NCBI RefSeq assembly: GCF_011601275.1
Contig: NZ_JAAOLY010000001.1
Span: 1-64,000 of the forward strand
Origin: Janthinobacterium lividum
GTDB lineage: Bacteria; Pseudomonadota; Gammaproteobacteria; Burkholderiales; Burkholderiaceae_D
DNA length: 64,000 bases
Direction: 5' to 3'
Shown here: positions 16,987 to 25,223 of the stretch, in pieces
Layout of the letters: the number at the start of each line of letters is the position of its first letter
Position numbering within the stretch: the stretch's first letter is position 1
Made by a program: the position numbers and the translations under genes
Notes under the pieces: generated by a model
The model's database searches: none
Told to the model about the DNA's origin: nothing
What the model saw: the letters and a program-made list of their open reading frames with translations, nothing else

Positions 16987-18084
16987 ATGAAAACCCTGCT
17001 TGCCTCGCTCGTTTGCAGCACCGCCTTTTTGCTCAGCGGGGGCGCCCGCGCCCATGACTTGAACACCATGCTGCAACAGGCGCTGGCCGACAAGAGCGTG
17101 CCGGCCATGGCAATACTCGTGATCCGCGACGGCAAGATCGATGCGCAGGCGCAAGCGGGTGTGCGCGCCAATGACGGCCACGACGCCGTACGCGCCGACG
17201 ACGTGTGGAATATCGGCTCGGACGGCAAGGCCATGACGGTGACCATGATCGCGCGGCTGGTGGAACGGGGCGTGCTGTCATGGGATGCGCCACTGTCGAG
17301 CATGTTGCCCGCGCTGGCCGGCGGCATGCGCGCCGAGTACCGCGACGTCAACCTGATGGACCTGCTGTCGCACCGCGCCGGCCTGCCGCCCAATCCCGAT
17401 GAGGCATGGATCGAATCCACCTACGCGGACACCCGCCCCTTGCCCCTGCTGCGCCAGGAATACGCGCAGCGCGCGCTGGCAGACGCTCCGGTGGTCCCGC
17501 CGCGCGGCGAATCGCACTACTCGAACAGCGGCGCCATGATCGCCGCCGCCATCGCGGAAAAGGCCACGGGCAAGACGTATGAAGAATTGATGCAAGCCGA
17601 AGTGTTCGGCCCGCTCGGCATGCAGGCCGCGTTCGGCCCCACCGTGCGCGGGCAAAACCTGGGGCACAAGGAAAACAAGCCGATTGCCGGCTTGCTGGCC
17701 AGCAATCCGTTGATGATGGCGCCCGATGGGGAGATTCACCTGAGCATGGCTGACTGGGCCAAGTTTGCACTCGATCAACTGCATGGCGAGCAAGGCAAGG
17801 GCAAGCTGCTGAAACAGGAAACGTATGTCTTGCTGCACACGGCGCAGGGCGACACAAATGCGGCGTTGGGCTGGGGCGTGATGCACTTCCCGCCGCAGGC
17901 GCCGCAGCGCGTGCTCACGCACCTGGGCTCGAACGGCTACTGGCACGCGCTGATCGCGCTGGCGCCCGGCAGCGGCGACGGCTTGCTGATCGCCGCCAAC
18001 GCGGGTGAAGGCAGCAGCGCGCAAGCCAGCCAGCAGCAGATGGCGAAAACCATCATGGCCGGCTTCGGCAAGGCGGGGAAATAA
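16987..18084 (+). CDS. Secreted serine hydrolase, beta-lactamase/penicillin-binding-like family
   Basis: 365 residues with a signal peptide (about 1-22, ending ARA). The class C beta-lactamase-type motifs are present: SDGK (Ser-x-x-Lys, near residue 78), YSNSG (Tyr-x-Asn, near residue 178) and THLGSNG in place of KTG. Such proteins include esterases, D-aminopeptidases and beta-lactamase relatives. Antibiotic hydrolysis should not be assumed. A GGAG lies upstream of the ATG. The stop directly abuts the stop of pth. Confidence 0.82.
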   Translation: MKTLLASLVCSTAFLLSGGARAHDLNTMLQQALADKSVPAMAILVIRDGKIDAQAQAGVRANDGHDAVRADDVWNIGSDGKAMTVTMIARLVERGVLSWDAPLSSMLPALAGGMRAEYRDVNLMDLLSHRAGLPPNPDEAWIESTYADTRPLPLLRQEYAQRALADAPVVPPRGESHYSNSGAMIAAAIAEKATGKTYEELMQAEVFGPLGMQAAFGPTVRGQNLGHKENKPIAGLLASNPLMMAPDGEIHLSMADWAKFALDQLHGEQGKGKLLKQETYVLLHTAQGDTNAALGWGVMHFPPQAPQRVLTHLGSNGYWHALIALAPGSGDGLLIAANAGEGSSAQASQQQMAKTIMAGFGKAGK

Positions 18085-18669
18085 CTAGACGGTATGCAGC
18101 TTCATGGTGGCCGCTTCGAACTTGCCTTCGACGATCTGCGGCATCACCTGCAAGGATTTGTCGATGGCTTGCTCGATCAGTTCCTGGTCTTCGCGGCGCG
18201 GGCGGTGCAGCACGAAGTCGGCCACCTGCTGCTGCAGGCTCAGGGTGCGCGGGTGGCCGATGCCCAGGCGCAAGCGCCAGTAATCCTGCGTGCCCAGCGC
18301 GGCCGTGATGTCCTTCAAGCCATTGTGGCCGCCGGCCGAGCCGCCCTTTTTCAGGCGCGCGATGCCAGGCATCAGGTCGAGTTCGTCGTGCACGACGAGC
18401 ACTTCATCGGCGGCGATCTTGAAGAAACGCGCCAGCGCGCCCACGGACTGGCCCGAGCGGTTCATGAAGGTCAGCGGTTCGAGCAGCCAGACTTCGTTGC
18501 CGCCGATGGAGGTCTTGGCCAGCATGGCGTTGTAGCGCGAATCGCGCTGCAAGCGCGTGCCGGGCAAGCTGTTGGCAAGATTGTCCACCAGCCAGAAGCC
18601 GGCATTGTGGCGGGTTTGTTCGTATTCGGGTCCCGGGTTGCCGAGGCCGACGATCAGGCGTATGGGCAT
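18085..18669 (-). CDS. pth: Peptidyl-tRNA hydrolase
   Basis: 194 residues, standard length. The N-terminus [23 protein letters not shown] holds the catalytic histidine in TRHNAG, and the conserved VVHDELDL and [12 protein letters not shown] segments follow. It frees tRNA from prematurely released peptidyl-tRNA. It lies downstream of rplY with a terminator between them. Confidence 0.97.
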   Translation of the reverse strand: MPIRLIVGLGNPGPEYEQTRHNAGFWLVDNLANSLPGTRLQRDSRYNAMLAKTSIGGNEVWLLEPLTFMNRSGQSVGALARFFKIAADEVLVVHDELDLMPGIARLKKGGSAGGHNGLKDITAALGTQDYWRLRLGIGHPRTLSLQQQVADFVLHRPRREDQELIEQAIDKSLQVMPQIVEGKFEAATMKLHTV

Positions 18670-18716
18670 GGCTGTGTCTGTAATGTAAAAGAAAGCATTA
18701 TCGGTGAAAACAGGCA

Positions 18717-18752
18717 GAAAAAAACCCGCGCGGCGAACCTGGCGGGTTTTTC
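18717..18752 (-). terminator. Terminator between rplY and pth
   Basis: Stem AAACCCGC / GCGGGTTT with a 12-base loop, followed on the minus strand by a run of about eight T (bases 18717-18724). It sits 32-60 bases past the rplY stop. Some read-through to pth is likely if pth has no promoter of its own. Confidence 0.75.
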
Positions 18753-18784
18753 CTTGCGACTACCGCATTGCTGCGGCGGCAAAA

Positions 18785-19393
18785 TTACTTCTTGTCAGCA
18801 ACAACTTCAGCAGCAGCGGCTTCAGCAGCAACGTGGCCAGCCGGTACCGAAGCGGTAGCGATGGTCAGGTTGGCGCCGTGGGTGACAGCGGTCACGCCAG
18901 CTGGCAGGACCAGGTCGCCTACGTGCAGCGAGTGGCCGACGTCGATGTTCGACAGGTCAACGTTGATGAATTCTGGCAGTTTGCCTGGCAGGCAAGCGAC
19001 TTCGATTTCGTTGGCAACGTGGCTGATGGTCGCGCCGTGCAGTTTGACTGCTGGGGAAACGTCAGCGTTGATGAAGTGCAGAGCCACTTTCACGTGGATA
19101 GGCTGCGATGCGTCAACGCGCTGGAAGTCAGCGTGCAGAACCAGTTGTTTGTATGCGTGGACTTGGAAGTCGCGCAACAGAACTTGCTGGGAAACGCCGT
19201 CGATTTCCAGATCCAGGATCGACGAGTGGAACACTTCTTTTTTCAACGCGTGGTACAGGGCGTTGTGATCCAGCGAGATCAGCACTGGGGCTTCAGCGCC
19301 ACCATAGACGATACCAGGGGTTTGGCCGGAAATGCGCAGGCGGCGGCTCGCTCCGGAACCTTGCAATTCGCGTTTAAATGCGATAACTTTCAT
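18785..19393 (-). CDS. rplY: Ribosomal protein bL25, long Ctc form
   Basis: 202 residues: an N-terminal L25 domain ([20 protein letters not shown]) followed by the TL5/CTC C-terminal domain and an alanine/valine-rich tail. It binds 5S rRNA. The long form with a C-terminal domain is the general-stress Ctc type rather than the 94-residue E. coli form. The ATG at 19393 has a GGAG site nearby. It is in the usual place between prs and pth. Confidence 0.96.
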   Translation of the reverse strand: MKVIAFKRELQGSGASRRLRISGQTPGIVYGGAEAPVLISLDHNALYHALKKEVFHSSILDLEIDGVSQQVLLRDFQVHAYKQLVLHADFQRVDASQPIHVKVALHFINADVSPAVKLHGATISHVANEIEVACLPGKLPEFINVDLSNIDVGHSLHVGDLVLPAGVTAVTHGANLTIATASVPAGHVAAEAAAAEVVADKK

Positions 19394-19495
19394 GTGAAAC
19401 TCCAAGAAGAACAAGGCTTGCGCCTTGTGTTATGAGGATACCCGCGACCAGGAATCCTCGAAAATGGGGTGCAAAACACCCCGAAAATTAAAACA

Positions 19496-19532
19496 CTGCG
19501 GCGCAACAGGCAAAAAGCCGGTCGCGCCGCAG
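19496..19532 (-). terminator. Probable terminator between prs and rplY
   Basis: Stem CTGCGGCGC / GCGCCGCAG with a 19-base loop, followed on the minus strand by TGTTTTAATTTT. It may be a partial terminator separating the two highly expressed genes. Confidence 0.55.
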
Positions 19533-19559
19533 GCATTACGTCTGTTTCTATTTATCGAA

Positions 19560-20510
19560 TTAATCGATAAAGAGGGAAATAACCGAATCGCCCTTGATGA
19601 TGCGCTTGAACGTCTCGGCCAGCAGCGGCGCGCACGTCAATTGACGGATCTTGCCGCAGGCCAGGGCCGCTTCGGACAAGGGGATCGTATCGGTCACGAC
19701 CAGCTCATCGAGTGGCGAGGCCGAAATACGGTCGATCGCCGGGCCCGACAGCACCGCGTGCGTGCAATACGCCACGACTTTTTTCGCGCCGCGTTCTTTG
19801 AGCACTTCGGCAGCCTTGGTCAGGGTGCCTGCCGTGTCGACCATGTCATCCATGATCACGCAGTTGCGGCCTTCGACTTCACCGATGATGTTCATCACTT
19901 CGGACACGTTCGCTTTTGGACGACGCTTGTCGATGATGGCCAGGTCGCAGCCCAGGCGTTTTGCCAGGGCGCGCGCACGTACCACACCGCCGACGTCCGG
20001 CGACACTACCAGCAGATCCTGGTAGTTTTTCTTTTGCAGGTCGCCCAGCAAAATTGGCGAAGCGTAAATATTGTCGACTGGGATATCGAAGAAACCTTGA
20101 ATCTGGTCGGCGTGCAAGTCCATGATCAGGACGCGCTCGACACCGGCTTCTTCCAGCATGTTCGCCACCACCTTGGCCGAAATCGCCACACGCGCGGAGC
20201 GTGGACGACGGTCTTGGCGGGCGTAGCCGAAGTAAGGAATGGCGGCGGTGATGCGGCCAGCGGAAGCACGTTTCAAGGCATCAACCATCAGCATGATTTC
20301 CATCAGGCTGTCGTTGGTTGGAGCACAGGTGGATTGCAAAACAAAAACATCCTTGCCGCGTACGTTTTCGTTAATCTCGACCATTACTTCGCCGTCGGAG
20401 AATTTCGAAACGTTTGCTTTACCGAGAGGGATGCCGAGGTTTTTTGCGACCCCCTCTGCCAACGCTGGATTCGCGTTGCCGGTAAAAACCATCAGGTTTT
20501 CGTAAGCCAT
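19560..20510 (-). CDS. prs: Ribose-phosphate pyrophosphokinase (PRPP synthase)
   Basis: 316 residues, standard class I length. Motifs are [16 protein letters not shown], the catalytic [10 protein letters not shown], the PRPP-binding [12 protein letters not shown] and the flexible loop near [12 protein letters not shown]. It makes PRPP for nucleotide, histidine and tryptophan synthesis. The ATG at 20510 with GGGACTCCC upstream gives the family N-terminus [15 protein letters not shown]. It lies downstream of tRNA-Gln, as in other betaproteobacteria. Confidence 0.97.
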   Translation of the reverse strand: MAYENLMVFTGNANPALAEGVAKNLGIPLGKANVSKFSDGEVMVEINENVRGKDVFVLQSTCAPTNDSLMEIMLMVDALKRASAGRITAAIPYFGYARQDRRPRSARVAISAKVVANMLEEAGVERVLIMDLHADQIQGFFDIPVDNIYASPILLGDLQKKNYQDLLVVSPDVGGVVRARALAKRLGCDLAIIDKRRPKANVSEVMNIIGEVEGRNCVIMDDMVDTAGTLTKAAEVLKERGAKKVVAYCTHAVLSGPAIDRISASPLDELVVTDTIPLSEAALACGKIRQLTCAPLLAETFKRIIKGDSVISLFID

Positions 20511-20551
20511 GGGAGTCCCAAGAGGTGATATAGAAGTCTTGAAAAGCACTA

Positions 20552-20569
20552 ACCGGGCATAGGCCCGGT
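20552..20569 (-). terminator. Small hairpin between tRNA-Gln and prs
   Basis: Stem ACCGGGC / GCCCGGT with a 4-nt loop, followed on the minus strand by TAGTGCTTTT. It could end or process the tRNA transcript before prs. The T-tract is weak. Confidence 0.4.
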
Positions 20570-20660
20570 CAGTCATTGTTTAGAATATGCCGCGTGGCGA
20601 CACATCTGCTTTTTCCCGCACTGGACGCCAACTTCGCATCGACAGACTACGGTGAAAGGG

Positions 20661-20737
20661 TGGCAGGGGAAGAAGGATTCGAACCTTCGCATGCTGGAAT
20701 CAAAATCCAGTGCCTTAACCAGCTTGGCGATTCCCCT
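20661..20737 (-). tRNA. tRNA-Gln (anticodon TTG)
   Basis: 77 bases including an encoded CCA. The acceptor stem is AGGGGAA paired with TTCCCCT, with G as discriminator. The anticodon arm is CTGGA-TTTTGAT-TCCAG, giving TTG, and the T-arm is GAAGG-TTCGAAT-CCTTC. It lies between ispE and prs, which is its normal position in betaproteobacteria. Confidence 0.97.
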
Positions 20738-20815
20738 ACGTTACTGACTGCTTGCCGTCATGTTGGCCAGTATTATACCGACTATTTGACGCTAAGCAAA
20801 ATCTTTTTTTGCTCT

Positions 20816-21700
20816 CTACAACATGGTGAGCATCGGGTGGCGACTCAGCGCTTTTGCCTTCCAGGCGATCCAGACTGGTGGCACATTGCTGAGCACCGCA
20901 TCCGCTTCTTCCTGACTGCCAAACGCACCAAACACACAAGCACCGGAACCAGTCATCCTGGCCTCACCGTAAGCACTCAGCCATTTTACCGCATCTGCTA
21001 TCGGCTTGAAAAGACTGCATGCTACTTGCTGTAAATCATTCTTACCAAACCCGCCCGCATCGTTTCCTTCTGCGAGGTACCTGGAAAAGTCCGCTATTGT
21101 GACGGGTTCGGTATTTCTCGTCAAGCCTTCCGCGCAAAAAATTGCGGCGGTCGGCACTTGCACGCCAGGCTCGATCACGATATACCAGCAGTCCGGCGTG
21201 GCGACGGGTTGCAGGGCTTCGCCCACGCCTTCGGCAAAGGCATTCTCGCCAAAGATGAAAAACGGGATATCGGCGCCCAGCGGCAAGCCCAGCGCCATCA
21301 ATTCCTCGCGCGTCAAACCCGCCTGCCACAGGCGGTTCAAGGCCATCAGGGCCGTCGCTGCGTCGGACGAACCGCCGCCGAGCCCGCCGCCCATGGGCAG
21401 CACCTTGTCGATGGCGATATCGACGCCGCGCGGCAAGGCGTCAGTACGGCGCAGCACTTCCGCCTGCAGCAGCCTGGCGGCGCGGATGATCAGGTCCTGC
21501 TCCTCCGGCACGCCGGCGAGCGCCGTCACGCGGCGGATCGCCGTGTCGTCGCGCAGCGCGAAGTGCAGGGTGTCGCCATGGTCGAGCAACTGGAACACCG
21601 TCTGCAGCAGATGGTAGCCATCGGCGCGGCGGCCGTTGACGTGCAAAAAGAGGTTCAGCTTGGCCGGGGCCGGGCAGTTATTCAGAGTCGTCAACGTCAT
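20816..21700 (-). CDS. ispE: IspE, 4-diphosphocytidyl-2-C-methyl-D-erythritol kinase
   Basis: 294-residue GHMP kinase. The N-terminal [21 protein letters not shown] binds substrate, and the phosphate loop is [17 protein letters not shown]. It catalyses the ATP-dependent step of the non-mevalonate isoprenoid pathway. The start at 21700 overlaps the lolB stop (ATGA), so the two genes are coupled, the usual betaproteobacterial arrangement. Confidence 0.96.
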   Translation of the reverse strand: MTLTTLNNCPAPAKLNLFLHVNGRRADGYHLLQTVFQLLDHGDTLHFALRDDTAIRRVTALAGVPEEQDLIIRAARLLQAEVLRRTDALPRGVDIAIDKVLPMGGGLGGGSSDAATALMALNRLWQAGLTREELMALGLPLGADIPFFIFGENAFAEGVGEALQPVATPDCWYIVIEPGVQVPTAAIFCAEGLTRNTEPVTIADFSRYLAEGNDAGGFGKNDLQQVACSLFKPIADAVKWLSAYGEARMTGSGACVFGAFGSQEEADAVLSNVPPVWIAWKAKALSRHPMLTML

Positions 21701-22347
21701 TGTGCTTGAGCCGATGGAGCGGGATCGAGCACGATGCGCAACGACACGGCATCGGCCTGCGCGCTGGCATTGCGTTCGGCATCGATACGCCGCGGTTGGG
21801 GCAAGGCGCCCGGTGTATTGTCGGCCGCATTTTGCCCTACTTCTTGCCACGACACATAGCGCAAGCGCCAGCCGTCTTTCGTCGTGACGCTGTCATTGGC
21901 CGGGGAAGCGACGAAACGCTTGCCGTCGGCGCCCACGGCATGCCCTTGCAGCCAGTCGCGCAAGCCCGACACGGGCAAGGACCAGCCCAGCATCTGCGCG
22001 CTCAGAGTATCGACGTCCGGCGCGCTGCGCGGCGCCTTGCCGCTTTGCGTCAGCACGGCTTGCTGCGGCGTGACGGCGATCGTCGCCAGGGTGCTGCCGA
22101 CGGGCGAATACAGGGTCACGTCCGTGCGCTGCGCCGTCTGCTGCCAGTTGAAATTGACGGTGGCCGATTCGGGCTTGTCATCCTTCTGGTACACGACGTT
22201 CAGGCGCCCTGTCAGTTCCACCTGTTCGCGGTAGGGTGCGACAGTTTGAGCGGAGGGTGCGGCGCCGGACGAAAAGGGGGAAGTCAGGGTCGAGCAGGCC
22301 GAGAGAGACAGGCAGACGAGTGTGAGAGGGATGAGTTTTTTTAACAT
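21697..22347 (-). CDS. lolB: LolB, outer-membrane lipoprotein receptor
   Basis: 216 residues. The signal peptide [18 protein letters not shown] ends in a lipobox with cysteine 18. The body matches LolB ([14 protein letters not shown], then [23 protein letters not shown]). LolB accepts lipoproteins from LolA and inserts them into the outer membrane. The ATG at 22347 was preferred to a GTG at 22353. It is coupled to ispE by a 4-base overlap. Confidence 0.9.
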   Translation of the reverse strand: MLKKLIPLTLVCLSLSACSTLTSPFSSGAAPSAQTVAPYREQVELTGRLNVVYQKDDKPESATVNFNWQQTAQRTDVTLYSPVGSTLATIAVTPQQAVLTQSGKAPRSAPDVDTLSAQMLGWSLPVSGLRDWLQGHAVGADGKRFVASPANDSVTTKDGWRLRYVSWQEVGQNAADNTPGALPQPRRIDAERNASAQADAVSLRIVLDPAPSAQAQ

Positions 22348-22360
22348 GGGCACAAGGCAA

Positions 22361-22382
22361 AACCAGCGCCATGGCGCTGGTT
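22361..22382. terminator. Perfect 22-bp palindrome between the TPR gene and lolB
   Basis: AACCAGCGCCATGGCGCTGGTT is its own reverse complement. It is followed by six T on the plus strand and four T on the minus strand. It lies 14 bases upstream of the lolB start, so it could attenuate read-through from the TPR gene into lolB. Confidence 0.6.
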
Positions 22383-22408
22383 TTTTATAGTTGAGTTAAT
22401 CGATTCAA

Positions 22409-24199
22409 TCACAAACTGACATTCAAGCGCGCCAGCGTACTTTTCAGCGCATCGTTTTTCGGGTCCTTGCCTTGCGCTTCGCGCCACAGCTTTTGCGCTT
22501 CAGCCTTGTCGCCCTTCTGCCACAGCACTTCGCCCAGGTGGACGGCGATTTCCGGATCGCTGCGCACGGCATAGGCGCGGCGCAGCGCGTTTTCCGCGGC
22601 GGCCAGGTTACCCATGCGGAACTGCACCCAGCCCATGCTGTCCATGATGAACGGGTCGCCCGGCGCCATCTGCAAGGCTTTTTCGATCAGCGCATGGGCT
22701 TCCTCCAGGCGCAGGCCCCGTTCGGCCAGCGAATAACCGAGCGCGTTGTACGCGTGCTGATTGTCGGGCGCCAGCGCCATCACGCGGCGCAAGCTCGCCT
22801 CCATCAGCTCGAATTTATCCAGACGCTCGGCCAGCAAGGCGTAGTCGTACAACAGTTCCGGATTGTCGGGGAAGCGCAGCAAGGCATTTTCCATCACCGT
22901 GTACGCGCTTTGCACGTAGCCGGCGTCGCGCAGGAATTGCGCATCGACCAGCAGCACCTGCGCCTGGCTTGCCGGATCGTCCGTTTCGATTTCCGTCAGC
23001 GCCTTGCGCGCCGCATCGAGATTGCCGCCACGGGCCATCAGCTGGGCGCGGCGCAAGCGCGCCTCGACATAGCCGGCCGACGCGCTGTTGTCGACCTTGT
23101 CCAGCCAGGCGATGGCGCCCGCCGTGTCGCCGCGCGTCTCGGCGATTTGCGACAGTATCATCAGGGCCTTGAACGGATCGCGCGTGTCGCCAGGGGATTT
23201 TTCGAGCACGGCCAGGAAGCGCTTGAAGTACTGCTCCGCGCCCTTGGTATCTTCCAGCTGCAGCGCCACGATGCCGAGCGCATACAGGGCGCCCACGTTA
23301 TCGGGCTGGCTTTTCAGCAGCAGCAGGAACTGCTCGCGCGCCGGCTCCAGCTGCTTCTGCTCGACGAGCAGGCGCGCGTACGCGCCGCGCACTTCGACGG
23401 CGTCCGGATTCTTTTGCAGGAACGTGGCCAGCACCTTGTTTGCCGCCTCGGGTTCGCCCGTCACCTGCGCCAGGGTCAGCGCGGCAAACTCGGAGTTCGG
23501 CTTGATCGCCAGCGCCTTGTTCGCTTCGCCGATGGCGCGTTCACGCTCGCCGATCGACAAGGCGCCCTGCGCCAGCACCAGGTGCGCTTCGAACATGTCC
23601 AGGTAAGGCTGCACCAGGCGCGTCACCATCGAATAGGCATACAGCTTGTCATTCGAGCGCGACAAAATCTGCTGCATCTGGAACAGGGCCACGCCCCGTG
23701 CGCCACCCGGCGCATTGGCCAGACGCTCGGCGAAAATCGGTTCCGCTTCTTCGATCTTGTCCGTCAACACGACGAAGCCAAGGAAGAACTGCGTCGCCTC
23801 GTCCGATTCGGGCGCCAGCTCGCGCCACAGGCGGATGGCCGCCAGCGCTTCGCCGCCCTGCTTGGCGGCCAGCGCCATTTCGGAAGCGCGGCGCGCCAGG
23901 CGCGGGTCGCGCGTCTGCTGCGCCGCCACCATCATCGTCACGTACGGCCCTTGCCACTGACCGCTCTTGAATTCCATTTCTGCCTTGGTCAGCTTGTACA
24001 GCAGGTCGCTGCTCAATTCCACCTTGGGCAAACCCTCCGCCTTGGCATCAGCCTTGGACTCGGCGCCCTCTTCCTGCGGCGCGACGGGCGCGGCCGCAGA
24101 GGGACTGGCCGCGGCATCGGCAGGGGCGACAGGGGTCTGTGCCATGGCATGCGTGGCCATCAGGGCGGACAAGGTTACAATGGCGAAAGCGTTTTTCAA
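22409..24199 (-). CDS. Large periplasmic TPR-repeat protein
   Basis: About 596 residues with a signal peptide (KNAFAIVTLSALMATHAMA), an alanine/proline-rich linker, then many tetratricopeptide units (for example from residue 440: NPELLYDYALLAERLDKFEL, HAYNALGYSLAERGLRLEEA and GWVQFRMGNLAAAENALRRA). Orthologues commonly sit between mutM and lolB in betaproteobacteria, where they are annotated only as TPR proteins. The start is a TTG at 24199 with AGGA seven bases upstream; a TTG at 24223 lacks such a site. It presumably scaffolds envelope proteins; its partner is unknown. Confidence 0.85.
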   Translation of the reverse strand: MKNAFAIVTLSALMATHAMAQTPVAPADAAASPSAAAPVAPQEEGAESKADAKAEGLPKVELSSDLLYKLTKAEMEFKSGQWQGPYVTMMVAAQQTRDPRLARRASEMALAAKQGGEALAAIRLWRELAPESDEATQFFLGFVVLTDKIEEAEPIFAERLANAPGGARGVALFQMQQILSRSNDKLYAYSMVTRLVQPYLDMFEAHLVLAQGALSIGERERAIGEANKALAIKPNSEFAALTLAQVTGEPEAANKVLATFLQKNPDAVEVRGAYARLLVEQKQLEPAREQFLLLLKSQPDNVGALYALGIVALQLEDTKGAEQYFKRFLAVLEKSPGDTRDPFKALMILSQIAETRGDTAGAIAWLDKVDNSASAGYVEARLRRAQLMARGGNLDAARKALTEIETDDPASQAQVLLVDAQFLRDAGYVQSAYTVMENALLRFPDNPELLYDYALLAERLDKFELMEASLRRVMALAPDNQHAYNALGYSLAERGLRLEEAHALIEKALQMAPGDPFIMDSMGWVQFRMGNLAAAENALRRAYAVRSDPEIAVHLGEVLWQKGDKAEAQKLWREAQGKDPKNDALKSTLARLNVSL

Positions 24200-24366
24200 A
24201 GGCTGATCCTGGCTAAACGGCAAAGTTTGATTCTACGCCCAACGCGGCTATCGCGTACTTCACGTATGTAACGAAATATATACGTCGTGGCGGCGTGGCC
24301 TGCCAGGGCCAGCCCTCGGCCGGCAACCCGCCTGTTTTTTATCCGGTTTTCAACCATTCGAGCCCT

Positions 24367-25203
24367 ATGCCAGAATTGCCAGAAGTCGAAGTCACACGGC
24401 GCGGTGTCGCGCCCCACCTGGAAGGGCGCGCCGTGCGCTCCGTCGTGCTGCGCCGCGACGGCCTGCGCTGGCCCTTCCCCCCTGCCCTGGGCGAGCAATT
24501 GTCGGGGCAAACCATCGGCCTGACGGGCCGCCGCGGCAAATACCTGCTGATCCACTTCCGCCACGGCACCCTGATCATCCACCTGGGCATGTCGGGCCAC
24601 CTTCGCGTGCTGCCGACGGGGACGGAAGCGCAAAAGCACGACCATTTCGACCTCGTCGTGGAAGACGCGCAAGGCGGCAGCCAGGTGCTGCGCATGACGG
24701 ACCCGCGCCGCTTCGGCGCCGTGCTGTGGCACGACGAGGCCGACGGACCGCTGGACGGCCACGCGCTGCTGCGCGGCTTGGGCACGGAACCGCTGGAAGG
24801 CGGCTTCACGGGCCAGCTGCTGTTCGAGAAAACGCGCAACAAGGGCACCAACATCAAGCAGGTGCTGATGGCGGGCGACATCGTCGTCGGCGTGGGCAAT
24901 ATCTATTGTTCCGAAAGCCTGTTCCGCGCGGGGATCAACCCGAAGACGCCAGCGCGGCGCATCGGCCTGGCCCGCTATGAGAAACTGGCGCAAGCGATCC
25001 GCGACGTGCTGGCCGAAGCCATCGTGCAAGGCGGCAGCACCCTGCGCGACTTCATCGGCGTGAACGGCCAGTCCGGCTACTTCCAGCAGACGTATTTCAC
25101 GTACAACCGCGCGGGCAAGCCCTGCCGCGTGTGCGGCGCGCCTATCCGCCAGATCGTGCAGGGACAGCGTTCCACGTTTTACTGCGTGAATTGTCAAAAG
25201 TAA
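24367..25203 (+). CDS. mutM: MutM (Fpg), formamidopyrimidine-DNA glycosylase
   Basis: 278 residues. The N-terminus MPELPEVEVTRRG carries the catalytic Pro-Glu, the helix-two-turn-helix region follows (VVGVGNIYCSESLFRAGI), and the C-terminal zinc finger is CRVCGAPI...CVNCQK. It excises 8-oxoguanine and ring-opened purines. The start at 24367 is fixed because the mature enzyme must begin at Pro2. Gene order places the dynamin-like gene 20 bases downstream and mutY after it, which suggests an oxidative DNA repair operon. Confidence 0.97.
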   Translation: MPELPEVEVTRRGVAPHLEGRAVRSVVLRRDGLRWPFPPALGEQLSGQTIGLTGRRGKYLLIHFRHGTLIIHLGMSGHLRVLPTGTEAQKHDHFDLVVEDAQGGSQVLRMTDPRRFGAVLWHDEADGPLDGHALLRGLGTEPLEGGFTGQLLFEKTRNKGTNIKQVLMAGDIVVGVGNIYCSESLFRAGINPKTPARRIGLARYEKLAQAIRDVLAEAIVQGGSTLRDFIGVNGQSGYFQQTYFTYNRAGKPCRVCGAPIRQIVQGQRSTFYCVNCQK

Positions 25204-25223
25204 GCATAGGTAAAGGGGAGCAG

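Noticed and set aside
16987-18084. Antibiotic-resistance beta-lactamase
   Set aside because: The motifs fit the broad serine-hydrolase family; the third motif is HLG rather than KTG and there is no resistance context.
22472-24271. 599-residue plus-strand open frame
   Set aside because: Shadow of the TPR gene in a high-GC region; arginine/histidine/glutamine-rich with no domain.
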